Numbered from the stretch's first letter, positions 23,847-35,646 are shown. The stretch: 64,000 nucleotides of DNA from Lonicera japonica (GCA_021464415.1 CM038470.1:23771601-23835600), one strand, 5' to 3'. Notes: generated by a model from the sequence alone, not told the origin. Numbers and translations are program-made.

Positions 23847-25904
23847 TGTGAGAACCCGCGTTCTCGACGCCCGAGGGTCCTCGTGGGCGGCGATTCCGTT
23901 TGTTGGTTTGGAAATTAGGTTTTTGAAAAGAATAAGAGTCGCCAGTTTGTTTTACTAAACAAACAAAAAAGGTTCGTGTAAAAGAGACATATTTATGGAT
24001 TAAATATCCTCTTATACACAATATATGCGAAACCAGTTGATTTGAAGGTTCGGGGATTAAGTTACGAATCGGGAAGGTGTTAGGCACCCAATTCGCCATT
24101 TCGGTCTCTTGAGTAGGATATGCGTGTGTTATAATTCAGCTCTTGCATGCTATTGCTATTACTTTATAACTTTTCGTGCTTGCTTTAAAAATTAGGATTT
24201 TGGGGTTGGGATGAAAACGATGTGTTTCCTAATTCACCCATGATTTTGAAAATAAGTGTGTGTGTGTGTGTGTGATTTGAAAAAGAGAGTTTGATAATAA
24301 TAGATGCAATGAAACAAGTGATTTTGTAAAGCATTGGGCTTTTCGGAAACTGATTCAATGTGGAATCTTATATTCGATATTATATGAGGCGAGTTGACCG
24401 ATCGTATACCAAAGTCTATTGATTAAACCGGTATAGATGGCAATAGTGCTCTCATGATCGAGTATTTATCACATACACACCGCAATCTATGAGTTAGATT
24501 GGATATATAGCGATTATCGATTCCTTCGTATAACAATGCCGCTAATCCGAACTTTTGGAAAAGTAAGAAAGTAATAATACTATTTTGGAATTGGATTAGG
24601 GTTTATTATACGCCTTTAATTTTGAAAAATAATTTGAAAAAGGGTTTTGAAAAGCTATTAAGTAATAAAAATTATGCAAACAAGAGTATGAATTATAAAA
24701 TTGACGAATAAATAAAAGGAGAGAGAGAAAATTATACCTGAGCCTTCTTGGAAGGAGAGAATAAGGATCTCTTGGTGTGTACCACGAAATCCCCTTGATT
24801 GTTGATGAAAATAATGAATGGAGGGGGGGTCTATTTATAGTTGAAGAAAATACTTGGATAGCAAGAAAAGAGATTGCAACTAGGACTCTTGGAAATTATC
24901 GCGAAGCCTTCCCACCGTTGGATCATCCTGATTTTTGGATATGTGTTGTAAATAGGAATATTATAGATCTTGTAAAAATTTCAGGTCGATCGGATTTCCG
25001 GAAGGTTCCCTTTCGTTCTGATTGGTACGAAGAGTTTGTGTCCGTGTAGGAAAGGTACTTGTTGTAGACAAGGTCCCTTGTTTGCACGACAAGTCAGGTT
25101 CTAACCGTTGGATCATGCTGAATTTTGGATATGTATTGACAATATAAGTCTTTTACACCCTGTAAAAATTTGAGGACGATCGGAGTCCGGGAAGGACTCG
25201 GTCTCCTTGGCTTGGTACAAAGAGTTTGTTCCCGCGTAGGAAACGTACTTGCGTACAACTATCTCGAGAATTAAACTTCCAACCGTTGGATTATGCTGAG
25301 TTTTTGATATGTTTTCCCTCCAAATGTTTTTTAACTTGTGTCCAAATTTTAGGTCGATCAGATTTCGGGAAGGCCACTATTTATTTTAATTTGCTACGAA
25401 GGACATTTCAACTGGAATTGCACGGTAGACAAATTGATTCTTGAGGACCCCATGTCCGACAAAGCTGAAATTTTAATATGCTCTTCCCCACAATAAGGTA
25501 TATCCACTTACAAAACTTCAAACCATTTTAACTTCGAGAAGACCACCATTTGACCACCCGAAATAAACTCGCGATTTTCTGAATTTCCGGAAATCCGACT
25601 GTCGGATTAAGCTGATTTTCGAGTATGTTACTCCTTTTGATAATTTCCAACAACTCTCAAATTTTGAGGATGATCCAAATTGTGTGACTCTCCTTTCACA
25701 AGTTTCCAGGAGTTTTGACGGTTTTCGATTCCGACAACTTTCGATAATTCTGTGACTCGTCATCCGGGGTCCTTTCGGCTTTCTTCTTTGACCTGTATCA
25801 CATGAACAAAATACATGTGCATCTAGGAGTGCTCGTGCGTGCATGCATGTTTATTTCTTTAAGAATTAGGATTCTTGCGGGGGTCGCAAAATGAGGTGTT
25901 CACA
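23847..25904 (-). repeat. LTR of the inner element (5' LTR by orientation)
   Basis: 2058 bp, the same length as the other LTR. Differences by eye include ACCCGCG for ACCTGCG near the start, two changes at 24963-24970, and several between 25590 and 25865. Confidence 0.95.
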
Positions 25905-26222
25905 GTTGGTATTCAAGAGTTATTGTGGTTAAAACTGCTACTGACAGATCTCGATTTTCCTCCGACAGAACCCATGATGCTATATTGCGACAACAAGGTA
26001 GCATTTGATATCGCACACAATCTAGTTCAACATGATAGAACAAAGCATGTTGAAGTGGATAGGTTCTTCATCAAAGAGAAGTTAGAAGAGAAAGTTATTT
26101 CTGTTCCTCATGTACGCTCCGAAGATCAGTAAGCTGACATTCTCACCAAGGCCGTGACAAATAAGATATTCACCAAGCTAATTAGCAAGTTGGGCATGTT
26201 CGATATATGTGTGCCAACTTGA
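25905..26222 (+). pseudogene. Copia RNase H C-terminal part (resumes after inner element)
   Basis: Continues the copia frame interrupted at 15163: GIQELLWLKLLL, then MLYCDNKVAFDIAHN, HDRTKHVEVDRFFIKEKL and ADILTKA, all typical of the copia RNase H end. A TAA at 26130 interrupts the frame just before ADILTKA. The natural end is the TGA at 26220, overlapping the polypurine tract GAGGGGGAG (26221-26229). Confidence 0.93.
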
Positions 26223-26229
26223 GGGGGAG

Positions 26230-26432
26230 TATTAGAATATATAGATATGGTAGGATATATAGATATGGTATATGTATAAATGGTATAGTTGACTACCACC
26301 ATAATTCCTAGAATTATGGGATATTATTTTATTTTCATGTACAGCCCATTCAATCCCTATTTAAGGGACCTTTTGTATTCATTCATTATTATCAATATAA
26401 GTTATTCTCTTATCTCTCTCTAATCGTCAACA
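26230..26432 (+). repeat. Copia 3' LTR
   Basis: 203 bp, from TATTAGAATATA to CGTCAACA, one T longer than the 5' LTR. Followed by the CTTTG target duplication and then by the resumed Mutator-like element. Confidence 0.95.
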
Positions 26433-26705
26433 CTTTGCAGTTCATATTTTACTGCAATATGAACTTTGTAGTCCATAGTTTTTGTGCAAATTTCATAAAG
26501 AAGGGTAATTTAGGTAATATATAACATGTTTTTATTAATTAAATGATATTTAAATTTATTCAAATACATTCATTTAAAATATAAAACAAAATCGGCCTCT
26601 TACACTAATTACCAATTAAAAATAGGCCATTCATTCAAAAAAATATTATTCATTAGATTTTTGGTAAAAATTAATGTGTAATAAGACCTTCTACCTAATT
26701 TCTAG
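26433..26705 (-). mobile_element. Mutator-like non-autonomous element, copy A, right part
   Basis: Begins with the duplicated CTTTG, continues the GCAGTTCATATT array (to about 26500), then the family's constant arm, and ends CTACCTAATTTCTAG. The 9-bp ATTTTCTTG follows at 26706-26714 and matches 10453-10461. Confidence 0.85.
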
Positions 26706-26714
26706 ATTTTCTTG

Positions 26715-27506
26715 TTGTCACATAATTTGCCCGTTCCATAAATTTCCCGAAATAGTATTTCCTTGTGGGCAGTGTTGTACATTGTAAAAGGGTCAATATG
26801 ATTTCAGGTCCAAGTATACAAGTAAAACCTACCTCAAGTGAGGACAACTATATTTTTTGGACGGTATTTTGTTTTGGCAAGACCTGATTCATTTTCATCC
26901 CTAGGTAACATACAATTATACACATATTCGATTGTTACATTTTTCATGTAATTATATTTTATCTTATTATTATTTTTTATTTATTTTATTGTGCTGGATG
27001 GCACGGATATACAATAATTCTTTTATATATAAAACAATTAGTTTGTAACGCAATTTTTTAAAATACATATCAAAACTACACAATAAATAAATTGTGGACA
27101 CAACAATAACTACAAATTTAAACATACAACTAACACATGGGTTGTTTTAGACAGTATTCATACTGTAAATGACGAAAAAGGATTATTTTATTAATTGCCG
27201 TCTATCTTAAAGATACCTTTTGAAGCATTTTATTACAAAGAATATAAAAATATTAATAAATTATAAGATCGTTATCCTAAGTCTTTCCTGCCTTTTCTAT
27301 TATTTGTTCGAAAGCTTTTTTTTTATATTTTTTTTTGAATAATTACATTTGAAGAAATTCAAATATAAAATATTTTATTAAATAAATTATCCCTCATATA
27401 AATTTAGTAAACTATTAAGCCGATCTCATAAAATCTTTGTATGATTGTTTATCTTTTGTAAGTGCGACTTCATTTGTTCCGAAAGTTCACACGGAAATCT
27501 TTAGAA
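26715..27506. other. Spacer between two Mutator-like copies
   Basis: AT-rich, with no gene that I can recognise on either strand. Confidence 0.6.
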
Positions 27507-27541
27507 AATTAGAAAAACGTCACCAACAAAAGTACGTATTC
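27507..27541. repeat. 35-bp direct repeat, left flank of copy B
   Basis: AATTAGAAAAACGTCACC plus AACAAAAGTACGTATTC recurs exactly at 28170-28204, immediately after the right end of the Mutator-like copy B. It is far longer than a normal 9-bp target duplication. Confidence 0.95.
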
Positions 27542-27552
27542 AAAAAAAGATT

Positions 27553-28169
27553 CTAGAAATTAGGTAGAAGGTCTTACTACACATTGATTTTTACCAAAAT
27601 TCCAATGAATAATATTTTTTTGAATGAAGAGCCTATTTTTAATTGGTAATTAGTGTAAGAGGCCTATTTTATTTTATATTTTAAATGAAGGTATTTGAAT
27701 AAATTTAAATATCATTTAATTAATAAAAACATGTTATATATTACCTAAATTACCCCCTCTTTATGAAATTTGCACAAAAAATATGAATATTGCAGTAAAA
27801 TATGGACTGCAATATGAACTTTGCACTAGAAGTATGGACTGCAAAGTTCACATTGCAGTAAAATATGGACTGCAATATGAACTTTGCACCAAAAATATGG
27901 ACTGCAAAGTTCATATTGTAATAAAATATAGACTGCAAAGTTTATATTGCAGTGAAATATAGACTGTAAAATTCATATTGCAATACATATTTTAATGCAT
28001 ATTGATATTTTTTAGTTTATTTTAAAGGTTGTGATGTCATTTTATAATGAAAAAAAAAGACGTTATATTATTAATAAAATTAAAAAATATGCCCTTTATT
28101 TACAAAAAAATTATTTATTGACTTTAGTGTAAAAATTTTTCTTTAATAAGACTTTTTTTTAATTGTCCC
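27553..28169 (+). mobile_element. Mutator-like non-autonomous element, copy B
   Basis: 617 bp, from CTAGAAATTAGGTAGAAGG to TTTTAATTGTCCC. It shares both arms and the internal array (27780-28000; monomers such as GGACTGCAATATGAACTTTG) with copies A, C and D. It lies about 850 bases from copy A in the opposite orientation. No 9-bp duplication adjoins it; instead a 35-bp direct repeat flanks it, with eleven filler bases on the left. Non-coding. Confidence 0.8.
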
Positions 28170-28204
28170 AATTAGAAAAACGTCACCAACAAAAGTACGT
28201 ATTC

Positions 28205-30490
28205 TAGTGGACGGTGCAATAAAGGCTTGAGTTGAACAAATAGTGCTTACGTGTATCAAAAGCCAATGGACTGATAATCTCGACCGTCAATATTTGTAGG
28301 CCCAACGTTGGTTAGTACAAATATTATATTCATAAAAATTCTCTAATAACACACTCTTTTTAATAGTTTCACGTCTATCTTCGTATTTATACACACATTT
28401 ATTTAGGTATATAAAATGATTGAATAGAGAGAAGCGTAAATCTTATTTTTAGTGTCACATAATTTAGATAAACCATTGGAGAACAGTTTTTTTTTTGAGT
28501 ATTCGATTGTTCATTGTCCATAGAGACTATAAACAATCCATTGGAAAAGGCTCTAACTTTTTATGTCACGTTTTCTAAAGTGGTATATCAAATTCTAATA
28601 AAATAATTAGCACGTTAAGTTTAATTGTAAAGAACTCATTAATTATTTGGAATTGTCACATAAATATCCATTAAAAATATTCAATAAAATAATATTGATT
28701 CCTTGGTTAAAATTTGAAAAGTTTCAACAAGATAATAAAACTTCCTCGGTTTTCGCTCCTTAGAATGTTGAAATTAAAATATTTTTGAACACGAATCTCG
28801 CGTCAATAAAAAAACTTTTATTTTTATTGTCGATCATGTTAAAATTAATTTCTTATAAAAAGTGTGAAAATAACTCACAGGGAAAGCACTTGTTTTCTCT
28901 TACAATGAAAAATTATGTTAAATGTTAAACTTTTTTCCCAAGAAAATAAAGTTCAACTTTTAATCAGTTGACAAGGATTAGACTCTCACATATACTCCTC
29001 GGGTTAAAAAAAATAAAAAAATTACATATGCCCCTTAAGTGGCAAGAGTAAGAACTGAACTTCCCGTTGTATGGCGATTGGAACAAACAAAGGTTTAATG
29101 CATCTTTTACTAGAATCACAATGATATTTTTTGAAGGGTTCACTTTATGGGGTGTGTGAATTAACTTTCGCGTATTTTGACAAATCTTTGTTTGCAAATT
29201 TTATCAATCACTGTCCACTAGAGATTTTGTACCTGTTGTGATTTGACCCAAAAAACTTCCGGTAGATTACATCCTGTGTTCTAAACCGAGTAATGGCTGG
29301 CCACTGGAACACTCTTAGTGGCTGATACAATGACTTTAAGCACCAAAAGCTTCATAAATAGTCTAAAGGAATTAATTTTTCTTCATTCATAATCCCCGAA
29401 GTATAGGTTTTATGGTGTGGCACCCGTAACGTGAATGATTCCAGTTAGCATACGCCTCTGAGTATTTCTAATCATAATTTACAGCAATCACTATAATTTC
29501 ATATCGTATGTCTAGGGCAATTTACACTATAGTACACCTAAGCTGGATCCTGTTTCAAGCTATCAAGAGTGACTTAAATTCGTAATGAAAAGTTAAAAAA
29601 TAATTCACTTAATAAACAAGATTAACATATTCAAAGTTTTGGACATTGTAGCTTAATGAATATGTGTAGCAGTACTCTAGCTTAGTTCTACAGAACTAGA
29701 CAAATACAATTATTTACTTCATTAATTCAATTCTGGTGTTTTTTTTTCCTAACCTTGAAACAGATGGAGAAAAATGATTTTAAATAGACAATGTACTGTT
29801 TTTACTATTCAACGTGTAAATATCATACGAGTAAAAGAAAATTTCAGGATTTATTGTCACTTTTGCCACTTTCTTTGCAAGCTAAACAAAATTTATAAAT
29901 GGAGGGATTGAATTAAGGACAAGAATTATCACAACTTGAGCATTGAAGCTGAAAGCTAAATTATTCATTTTCTAACAACACATTCTAGTTATGAAACAAC
30001 TATCTATTGGAATAGACTTGTGGTTCATGTTCATAGCTTTGCAATTTTAGATTATTTCCAAAGTGAAAGAAGAAGAAATACCATGAATCTGGTAGATAAT
30101 TAGTCCATCACCCACACAAATATAATTAAACTCTATTTGTAAGAATGACAGCAAACCCGAGTTACATGACTTGAGATGAAGATAACACGCGGTGAAAGAA
30201 AACAGCGTTAAACATGTCCAATTGGCAAGAATAAATGACACGGTGGTGTGTGCTATATAAAACACAGATTGCATCTAGTGAACATATTGGTAAAACAAAG
30301 CTCCGGGCGACCACAGCTCAAGTAATCATTCATCTAAAAAGGGCCCTAAGACAAAACAGCCGCAAAAATGTACACAAAAACATAAAGAGAGATAAAGAGC
30401 GATAATAGGATCACTGATCACAATCGCTCCTGCTCAAATTACAAGTAATGCTTCGACAACAAGTCGAACCATGCCTTCTTTTTATCAATG
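28205..30490. other. Spacer without recognised genes
   Basis: AT-rich DNA. Frames at 28964-29197 and 30047-30274 have no recognisable domain or flanking splice signals. I see nothing else. Confidence 0.55.
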
Positions 30491-30496
30491 TTGTAT

Positions 30497-31085
30497 GAGT
30501 TATCTTGAGGCAAAATTACATCGGTATCATTTTTCCTTTATTTATAGTTATGCACTTATGCCTTCTCTTCATCCATCAACCAAACACTATAATGAAAGGT
30601 CAAGTAATTAAGCTTCACGCTTTGAATTTAGTTGTAACGTCATTTCTTGAAGCAGTGCATAAATCAAGAGTGGACTCAGTATTCGGCAGAGTACTGAGTT
30701 AATAGTTATATTTGTTAAAATAAGTTACTTGTTTTTTTTTAAAGATGTATAGCTTGTAGTGTATTTTTTTAATTTTTTTGGGACCTTAGATTAGAGTCTC
30801 CTCTGAGTGCCCTGATTTGCTCTCGACGTCAATCCATGACAATGTTTGACTTTTTAAAATTAAACCCTTGAACTGGACAAAAAAGAAAGGCAAAGATTTT
30901 ATTTGGCGAAACCATTGACTTACGAGATTTAGGTCACTACATAGTGTGAATCAAACAGACACGTTGATGGGTCGATAGCATCTCGATTAAACAAGGCTAA
31001 ACACGACTAAAAACATGTGATGTAGAACAAGTGGCAGAAGATTTCGTGATATGGATCAACATAATTCCATTGTTTAGGAGTTCCA
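30497..31085 (+). repeat. Dispersed repeat, copy 2 (with extra internal sequence)
   Basis: Matches 6171-6370 in blocks: GAGTTATCTTGA, CGGTATCATTTTT, CTCTTCATCCATCAACCAAA near the left, and CATAATTCCATTGTTTAGGA at 31051-31070. Bases from about 30660 to 31047 are absent from the first copy and may be a later insertion. In addition, ATTCATCTAAAAAGG occurs at about 30330 and again at 31228. Confidence 0.55.
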
Positions 31086-31357
31086 ATTCACAATTTTGTC
31101 ATTTAAAAGAGAAATCGAAAACCCCAAGCTCATTTGATCTAAACCTCAAATAGAAATAATTACTAGTACCAAATAACTCATCATAACAATTAAGTTTATA
31201 GATCAAAGAGAGAGAAATTACTAGCATTCATCTAAAAAGGCCTAAAACAATTGTTACATTCAACTAAAAACGCCCAAAAATTTATGTTCTCAACTATTTT
31301 ACAAAAAAAATAACTATGAACACAAAGTTGAAAGAAAAATAAAAAGAAAAAACCCTA

Positions 31358-32278
31358 TCAAGAACGGGGAGGTCTAAAATCATGCTCAATTATAGGAACT
31401 GTTCTAGTACCTGACGCGGTTGGTGCCCTCACATGCCCAACCATGGAAACTTGCAAAACTTCCTCTTCATAAGCTCTTCTTTCTAACTCCTCCATTCTTG
31501 CTTTCTTCTTCACTTTCGCAAATAAAGCAATCAAAAGCAAAACCAACAAAAACCCGCCGATCGCAGCCCCTATCCCGGCCCCCGTTGCCACCTTCCACCG
31601 GCTAATTGCCCTCCTTGCCGGAATCAACGGCGCCTCCACCACCAGTCCAAAGTGCCCATGCCCCTTTGTCGCACAAACACTAGGTGACACTTGGCTAGTT
31701 AGTGTCACCTTACCGTCGTGCTCAAAACTAGCACATAATGGTATAATTCCGGTTGTTGTGTTCATTTTCGAAAGGTTACTAAAATTTATAGTAATGGGTT
31801 TTTTACCGGATTTGATACTGAGCTCGAATGGGGTACTAAAATTTTTACCATCACCGGCATTATATGCTAATAGTCCTAAAACAGGGGAAATAAGTTGGTA
31901 ACCAAATAACTCATAGTTATCATAGTAAATAGATGACCATTTTTGACCAAGATTTGTTCTAACAATTAGTACTCTTTCGACACATGGTTGTAATGTGACA
32001 CCAATACTTAGATAAAATTCTTTGATTTTTGCACCGTACCTTCGAAGACTGCCACATCGGAACCTTATAGTATCGACTTTAATGCCTGAGAAATTTGATG
32101 GTAGATGTATGGGGTGAAATTTACCAGTTTTGAAGTAGTTTGATCCGTATGTTTGGAACGTGTAATCTCGAATGACTAGATCGAGAAGGCGGGCCGATTT
32201 TATGCCTTGATCAGCCTCAATTTGTGGTGGAAATGAAAATGAGAGAAGTATCAATGTGAGGGGAAAGAGGGAGCCCAT
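31358..32278 (-). CDS. DUF1191 single-pass membrane protein
   Basis: Intronless 306-residue protein of the plant DUF1191 family (function not established). Residues 1-22 form a signal peptide (MGSLFPLTLILLSFSFPP). The extracellular part carries the family blocks RLLDLVIRDYTFQTY, LPSNFSGIKVDTIRFRCGSL, VTLQPCVERVLIVRTNLG, WSSIYYDNYEL and SPVLGLLAYN, with paired cysteines (75, 99, 182, 202) and several N-glycosylation sites. A glycine/leucine-rich transmembrane helix spans about 232-254, followed by a basic KVKKKARMEE stretch and a short cytoplasmic tail. Type I plasma-membrane topology is inferred. The start is the first Met before a good signal peptide, and the length fits the family. No operon-like neighbours. 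Confidence 0.9.
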   Translation of the reverse strand: MGSLFPLTLILLSFSFPPQIEADQGIKSARLLDLVIRDYTFQTYGSNYFKTGKFHPIHLPSNFSGIKVDTIRFRCGSLRRYGAKIKEFYLSIGVTLQPCVERVLIVRTNLGQKWSSIYYDNYELFGYQLISPVLGLLAYNAGDGKNFSTPFELSIKSGKKPITINFSNLSKMNTTTGIIPLCASFEHDGKVTLTSQVSPSVCATKGHGHFGLVVEAPLIPARRAISRWKVATGAGIGAAIGGFLLVLLLIALFAKVKKKARMEELERRAYEEEVLQVSMVGHVRAPTASGTRTVPIIEHDFRPPRS

Positions 32279-34965
32279 TTGAGGAATTTGAAGTGCAATG
32301 AAGCTCTCATTAATGGAAGAGGAAAGTTTTGGGAGTGTTTGGGAGGAAATGAAATGAAATGAACGGGAGAAGTGAAAAGAGAAAGTGAAGTTTGTGGTTT
32401 AGATTATGTTATATGGTGGTGTTTTGTAGAGAATATTTCTTTAGTGGGGGCGTGTGAACGTATAATTCCAAAGAGAGAACTGCTAATGTTAAAGTTGTTT
32501 CTGTCAAAAATAAAATGTTGCAATGAATACTTGTACATTATGCTTTAATGATAGTACATTACTCTGACGGAAACTAAATGTATTTTTTTTTAAACAAAAA
32601 AAAAATAGAAAAATTGGTTGCTGGTTTTGGACAAATTGAGGATGAGATGAGCAGGGGAAAAGTATTGCTTTGTTTGTAATAATGTATGCATGCATGTACA
32701 TATCATAATTAATGTTTCAATTTCTATCATTCTAGAAAAAAAAAGATATTGAGATGGTCCAATTTATGTTGCTTTAATGTTAATGGGCTATGATTACAAG
32801 AGGTTGAATATTGGTTGGATTGTCTTGGATCACCACCAGAAAAAAATTGATGATTTTGACATTTTGAATTGTGCTTCTTTGTACACGAAAATGATTGGTG
32901 CATGCAGCTATAAAGCTATGATTTGATTTTGGAGGGTGCCAAAATTTGCTTCCTTTGTTCCAAATATTTTAAATTAAAGGTTATTTTTGTCATGCTTAAT
33001 CAAGATAAAATAAAAAAATTCAAAATCAAAATGACATACTAATTTCTTTATCATCTTTGGTCAAGAAATAGTTGAAAAATATACTGTGATAATTGTTGTC
33101 TACAATTATTAACTGATAACAATTATTTGTATGGTAAATAACTCAGTCAAATTTAATTTTATCATTCACTTAACATACACCTCTTTACTTTTTCGAGAGA
33201 GGGTGGCGGTCAAAGTTAGCGCTAAAAATGGAGGTATGGGATGAGTGTTTGGTCGGAGGTTGGTGGATGTGAGGAGCAAAGGAAGAGAAAAAAATTATGA
33301 ATTTAAACCTCTCGAAGTCACTGCTCTGCTTGGGCAAAAGAGGAGGCTGTGAGAAAGTGAGATCCATATATTTGAAGTTTACAACTGGTCAGCACAAATG
33401 TTTTTTTTAGGATTAATTACATTTTACTACATTGTATTGTCACTGAATTTCCATTTGATATAATATACTTTTTTTTGTTCAAAAATAGCAATCTACTTCG
33501 TGTTTGATTTCGATCTAATATAATATGGGGGTTATTTCCGTACAAATTTATGTACCAAATCAAAACCGAATAGAAAGTATGTGGCTATTTTTGAAAAAAG
33601 AGAGTATATTGTATCGAATGAAATTTCAGTGCCAGTATTAGTACTAAAATGTAGTTAATATTTTTTTTTATTTTTAAAAAAAATATTTGTAACTCTTGTT
33701 TATCATAAAAACTATAATTTTATTTATACTACATATATTTAGAGAAAAAAAAAAGCTGGGGGGTTGGGGGTAGGTTCAATTGAAACCATTTGCCCTTGAA
33801 TAGCTCCGCCAATGACTGTACCAGAAAATAAAATTATTTAGAGAGGGTGGTTGATAATGATGCCGTTTTCATGTGAGAAAAAAGTAAGTGCATGAGGGAT
33901 TGTAATGAAAGGCACATTCCACTAAATGGGACACAACGCACTTAATTATGTTCTTCACATGCTTACTCCTAAATAATCCCCAACTATTTTGTGGATCTTA
34001 TATTAGCTAGAATAGTATAAATACACAAATAATAGTTTTATTGATTGTTCACCTTTTTCTTTTTAATTCCCAAATTTTATTATCTTTATTCTTTAATTAC
34101 TCTTTTTGTTAGATTCGACTTCTCTCCATTATTTTCCAGTCTAATTCCATTTAAGAAGGTCTAATTCTAATATTAAATCAATGATTTTTTTTCCTTCTAA
34201 CTTGTTGGAATAATCTCTATGATGAATATATCATCTTTACCAAATTTCGTAAAAAAATTATCTATTCAATACTCAAATTAGACCTCTTTAAATAAAATTG
34301 GATCAAATGAGTAACGGATAAGAGTCAAATCCATGTTGGATGACTTCTTTTATAATGATGAGATGGTGAGAAAAGTTGGTGGTCTTTTAGTGAGAATATT
34401 CAATGTTGTATATAGGCGATTTCTTTTATTTGTTTTTTAACACACTGTTTGGCACGAGAGAAAAGTGAAAAGACGAAAGGGAAAAAAGAAACAAGAGCGG
34501 GATAAACTTTTCATTTTAAAATAGGGAATAAAAGTGAAAGGAATAGGAAAAAATAGAAGAATCCATTTTCCTTCCAAACACATCAATTTGTAACTTGCCA
34601 AAAGCAGTGTGAAAAGTTCCCACCCCCTCCCTCCTTACGCAAACCACTTGAATATATCTATCAATTTTATTAAAAACATTAGTGAGAAAAGTGAACCCAA
34701 ACATATAAGAGGGTTCCTTATTAATCCTTTGAATTCTTTGAAATTCTAAATTTCTATTCCTTCAAGATTCTAACATTTGGTTGAAACTAAAGAAAAAAAA
34801 TTTAAGATTCTCAAAATATACTAATTCCTTTACTAAAACTCCAATTAAACACACCCTAAAAATGATAGAGCCTTATATTGGCAAGTGTTGTTAGTAATTG
34901 CCCCTCCTTATTAAGTGGAAATTTACATATTACTAGTTTTGAACTTCTTGTGACTATTTTTGCAA
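32279..34965. other. Upstream and intergenic spacer
   Basis: The first few hundred bases should contain the promoter and leader of the DUF1191 gene. The rest is AT-rich with small low-complexity frames only. Around 34440-34690 the strings CTGTTTGGCACGAGAGAAAAG and, inverted, GTGAACCCAAACAT suggest a small Tourist-like MITE, without a clear target duplication. Confidence 0.5.
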
Positions 34966-34974
34966 TTTTGTAAT

Positions 34975-35637
34975 CTAGAAATTAGGTAGAAGGGCTTATT
35001 ATACATTGATTTTTACCAAAAATCCAATGAATAATATTTTTTTGAATGAAGGGCTTATTTTTAATTAGTAATTAGTGTAAGAGGCCTATTTTTTTTTATA
35101 TTTTAAATAAATGTATTTGAATAAATTTAAATATCATTTAATTAATAAAAACATGTTATGTATTACCTAAATTACCCATTTTTATGAAATTTGCACAAAA
35201 AAAATGGACTACAAAGTTCATATTGTAGTAAAATATGAACTGCAAAGTTCATATTGCAGTGAAATATGGATTGCAATATGAACTTTGCACTAAAAATATG
35301 GACTGCAAAGTTCACATTGCAGTAAAATATGGACTGCAATATGAACTTTGCACTAAAAATATCGACCGCAAAGTTCACATTGCAGTGAAATATGGACTGC
35401 AAAGTTCATATTGCAGTGAAATATAGACTGCAAAGTTCATATTGCACTCCATATTTTAATGCATATTGGTATTTTTTAGTTTATTTTAAGGGTTGGGATG
35501 TCATTTTATAATGAAAAAAAAAAAAGACATGTCATATTATCAATAAAATAAAAAATAAGCCCTTTATTTAAAAAAAATTATTCCTTGGCTTTAGTGTGAA
35601 AATCTTTCTCTAATAAGCCCTTTTTTTTAATTGCCCC
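34975..35637 (+). mobile_element. Mutator-like non-autonomous element, copy C
   Basis: 663 bp, from CTAGAAATTAGGTAGAAGGG to TTTTAATTGCCCC, flanked by a perfect 9-bp duplication TTTTGTAAT (34966-34974 and 35638-35646). Its ends are imperfect 27-bp inverted repeats sharing the core GGGCTTATTA. The interior (35205-35455) is the hairpin-monomer array. Non-coding; the two minus and plus frames over the array are repeat by-products. Confidence 0.9.
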
Positions 35638-35646
35638 TTTTGTAAT

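Larger units (their letters stand above)
15164..25904 (-). mobile_element. Non-autonomous LTR retrotransposon (LARD-like, Ogre/Tat-type primer site)
   Basis: 10.7-kb element bounded by two 2058-bp direct LTRs (TGTGAGAAC...GGTGTTCACA) and a GTTGG target duplication at 15159-15163 and 25905-25909. The primer site lies inside the right-hand LTR and reads on the minus strand, so the element is transcribed right to left. The 6.6-kb interior has no recognisable gag, protease, reverse transcriptase or integrase, which makes it a large retrotransposon derivative dependent on another element. The primer site resembles the tRNA-Arg type I recall for Ogre elements, and a tandem array sits just before the 3' LTR, as is also known for Ogre. 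About twelve base differences separate the LTRs. Confidence 0.92.
10950..26432 (+). mobile_element. Ty1/copia LTR retrotransposon, nested and defective
   Basis: Complete copia element with 202/203-bp LTRs, flanked by CTTTG at 10945-10949 and 26433-26437. The order gag knuckle, protease, integrase, reverse transcriptase, RNase H is the Ty1/copia order. The LTRs begin TATTAG and end CA, so the usual TG start is TA here. The two LTRs differ by about six substitutions and one indel. It inserted into Mutator-like copy A and is itself split at 15164-25904 by another LTR element. It is dead: catalytic Asp of the protease lost, at least five premature stops, one 34-bp frameshifting duplication, and most of gag missing. 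Confidence 0.95.

Noticed and set aside
15164..25904. Recurring 72-, 90- and 108-codon frames in both LTRs of the inner element
   Set aside because: They recur only because the LTRs are duplicated; no family motif and no conservation pattern beyond the LTR identity.
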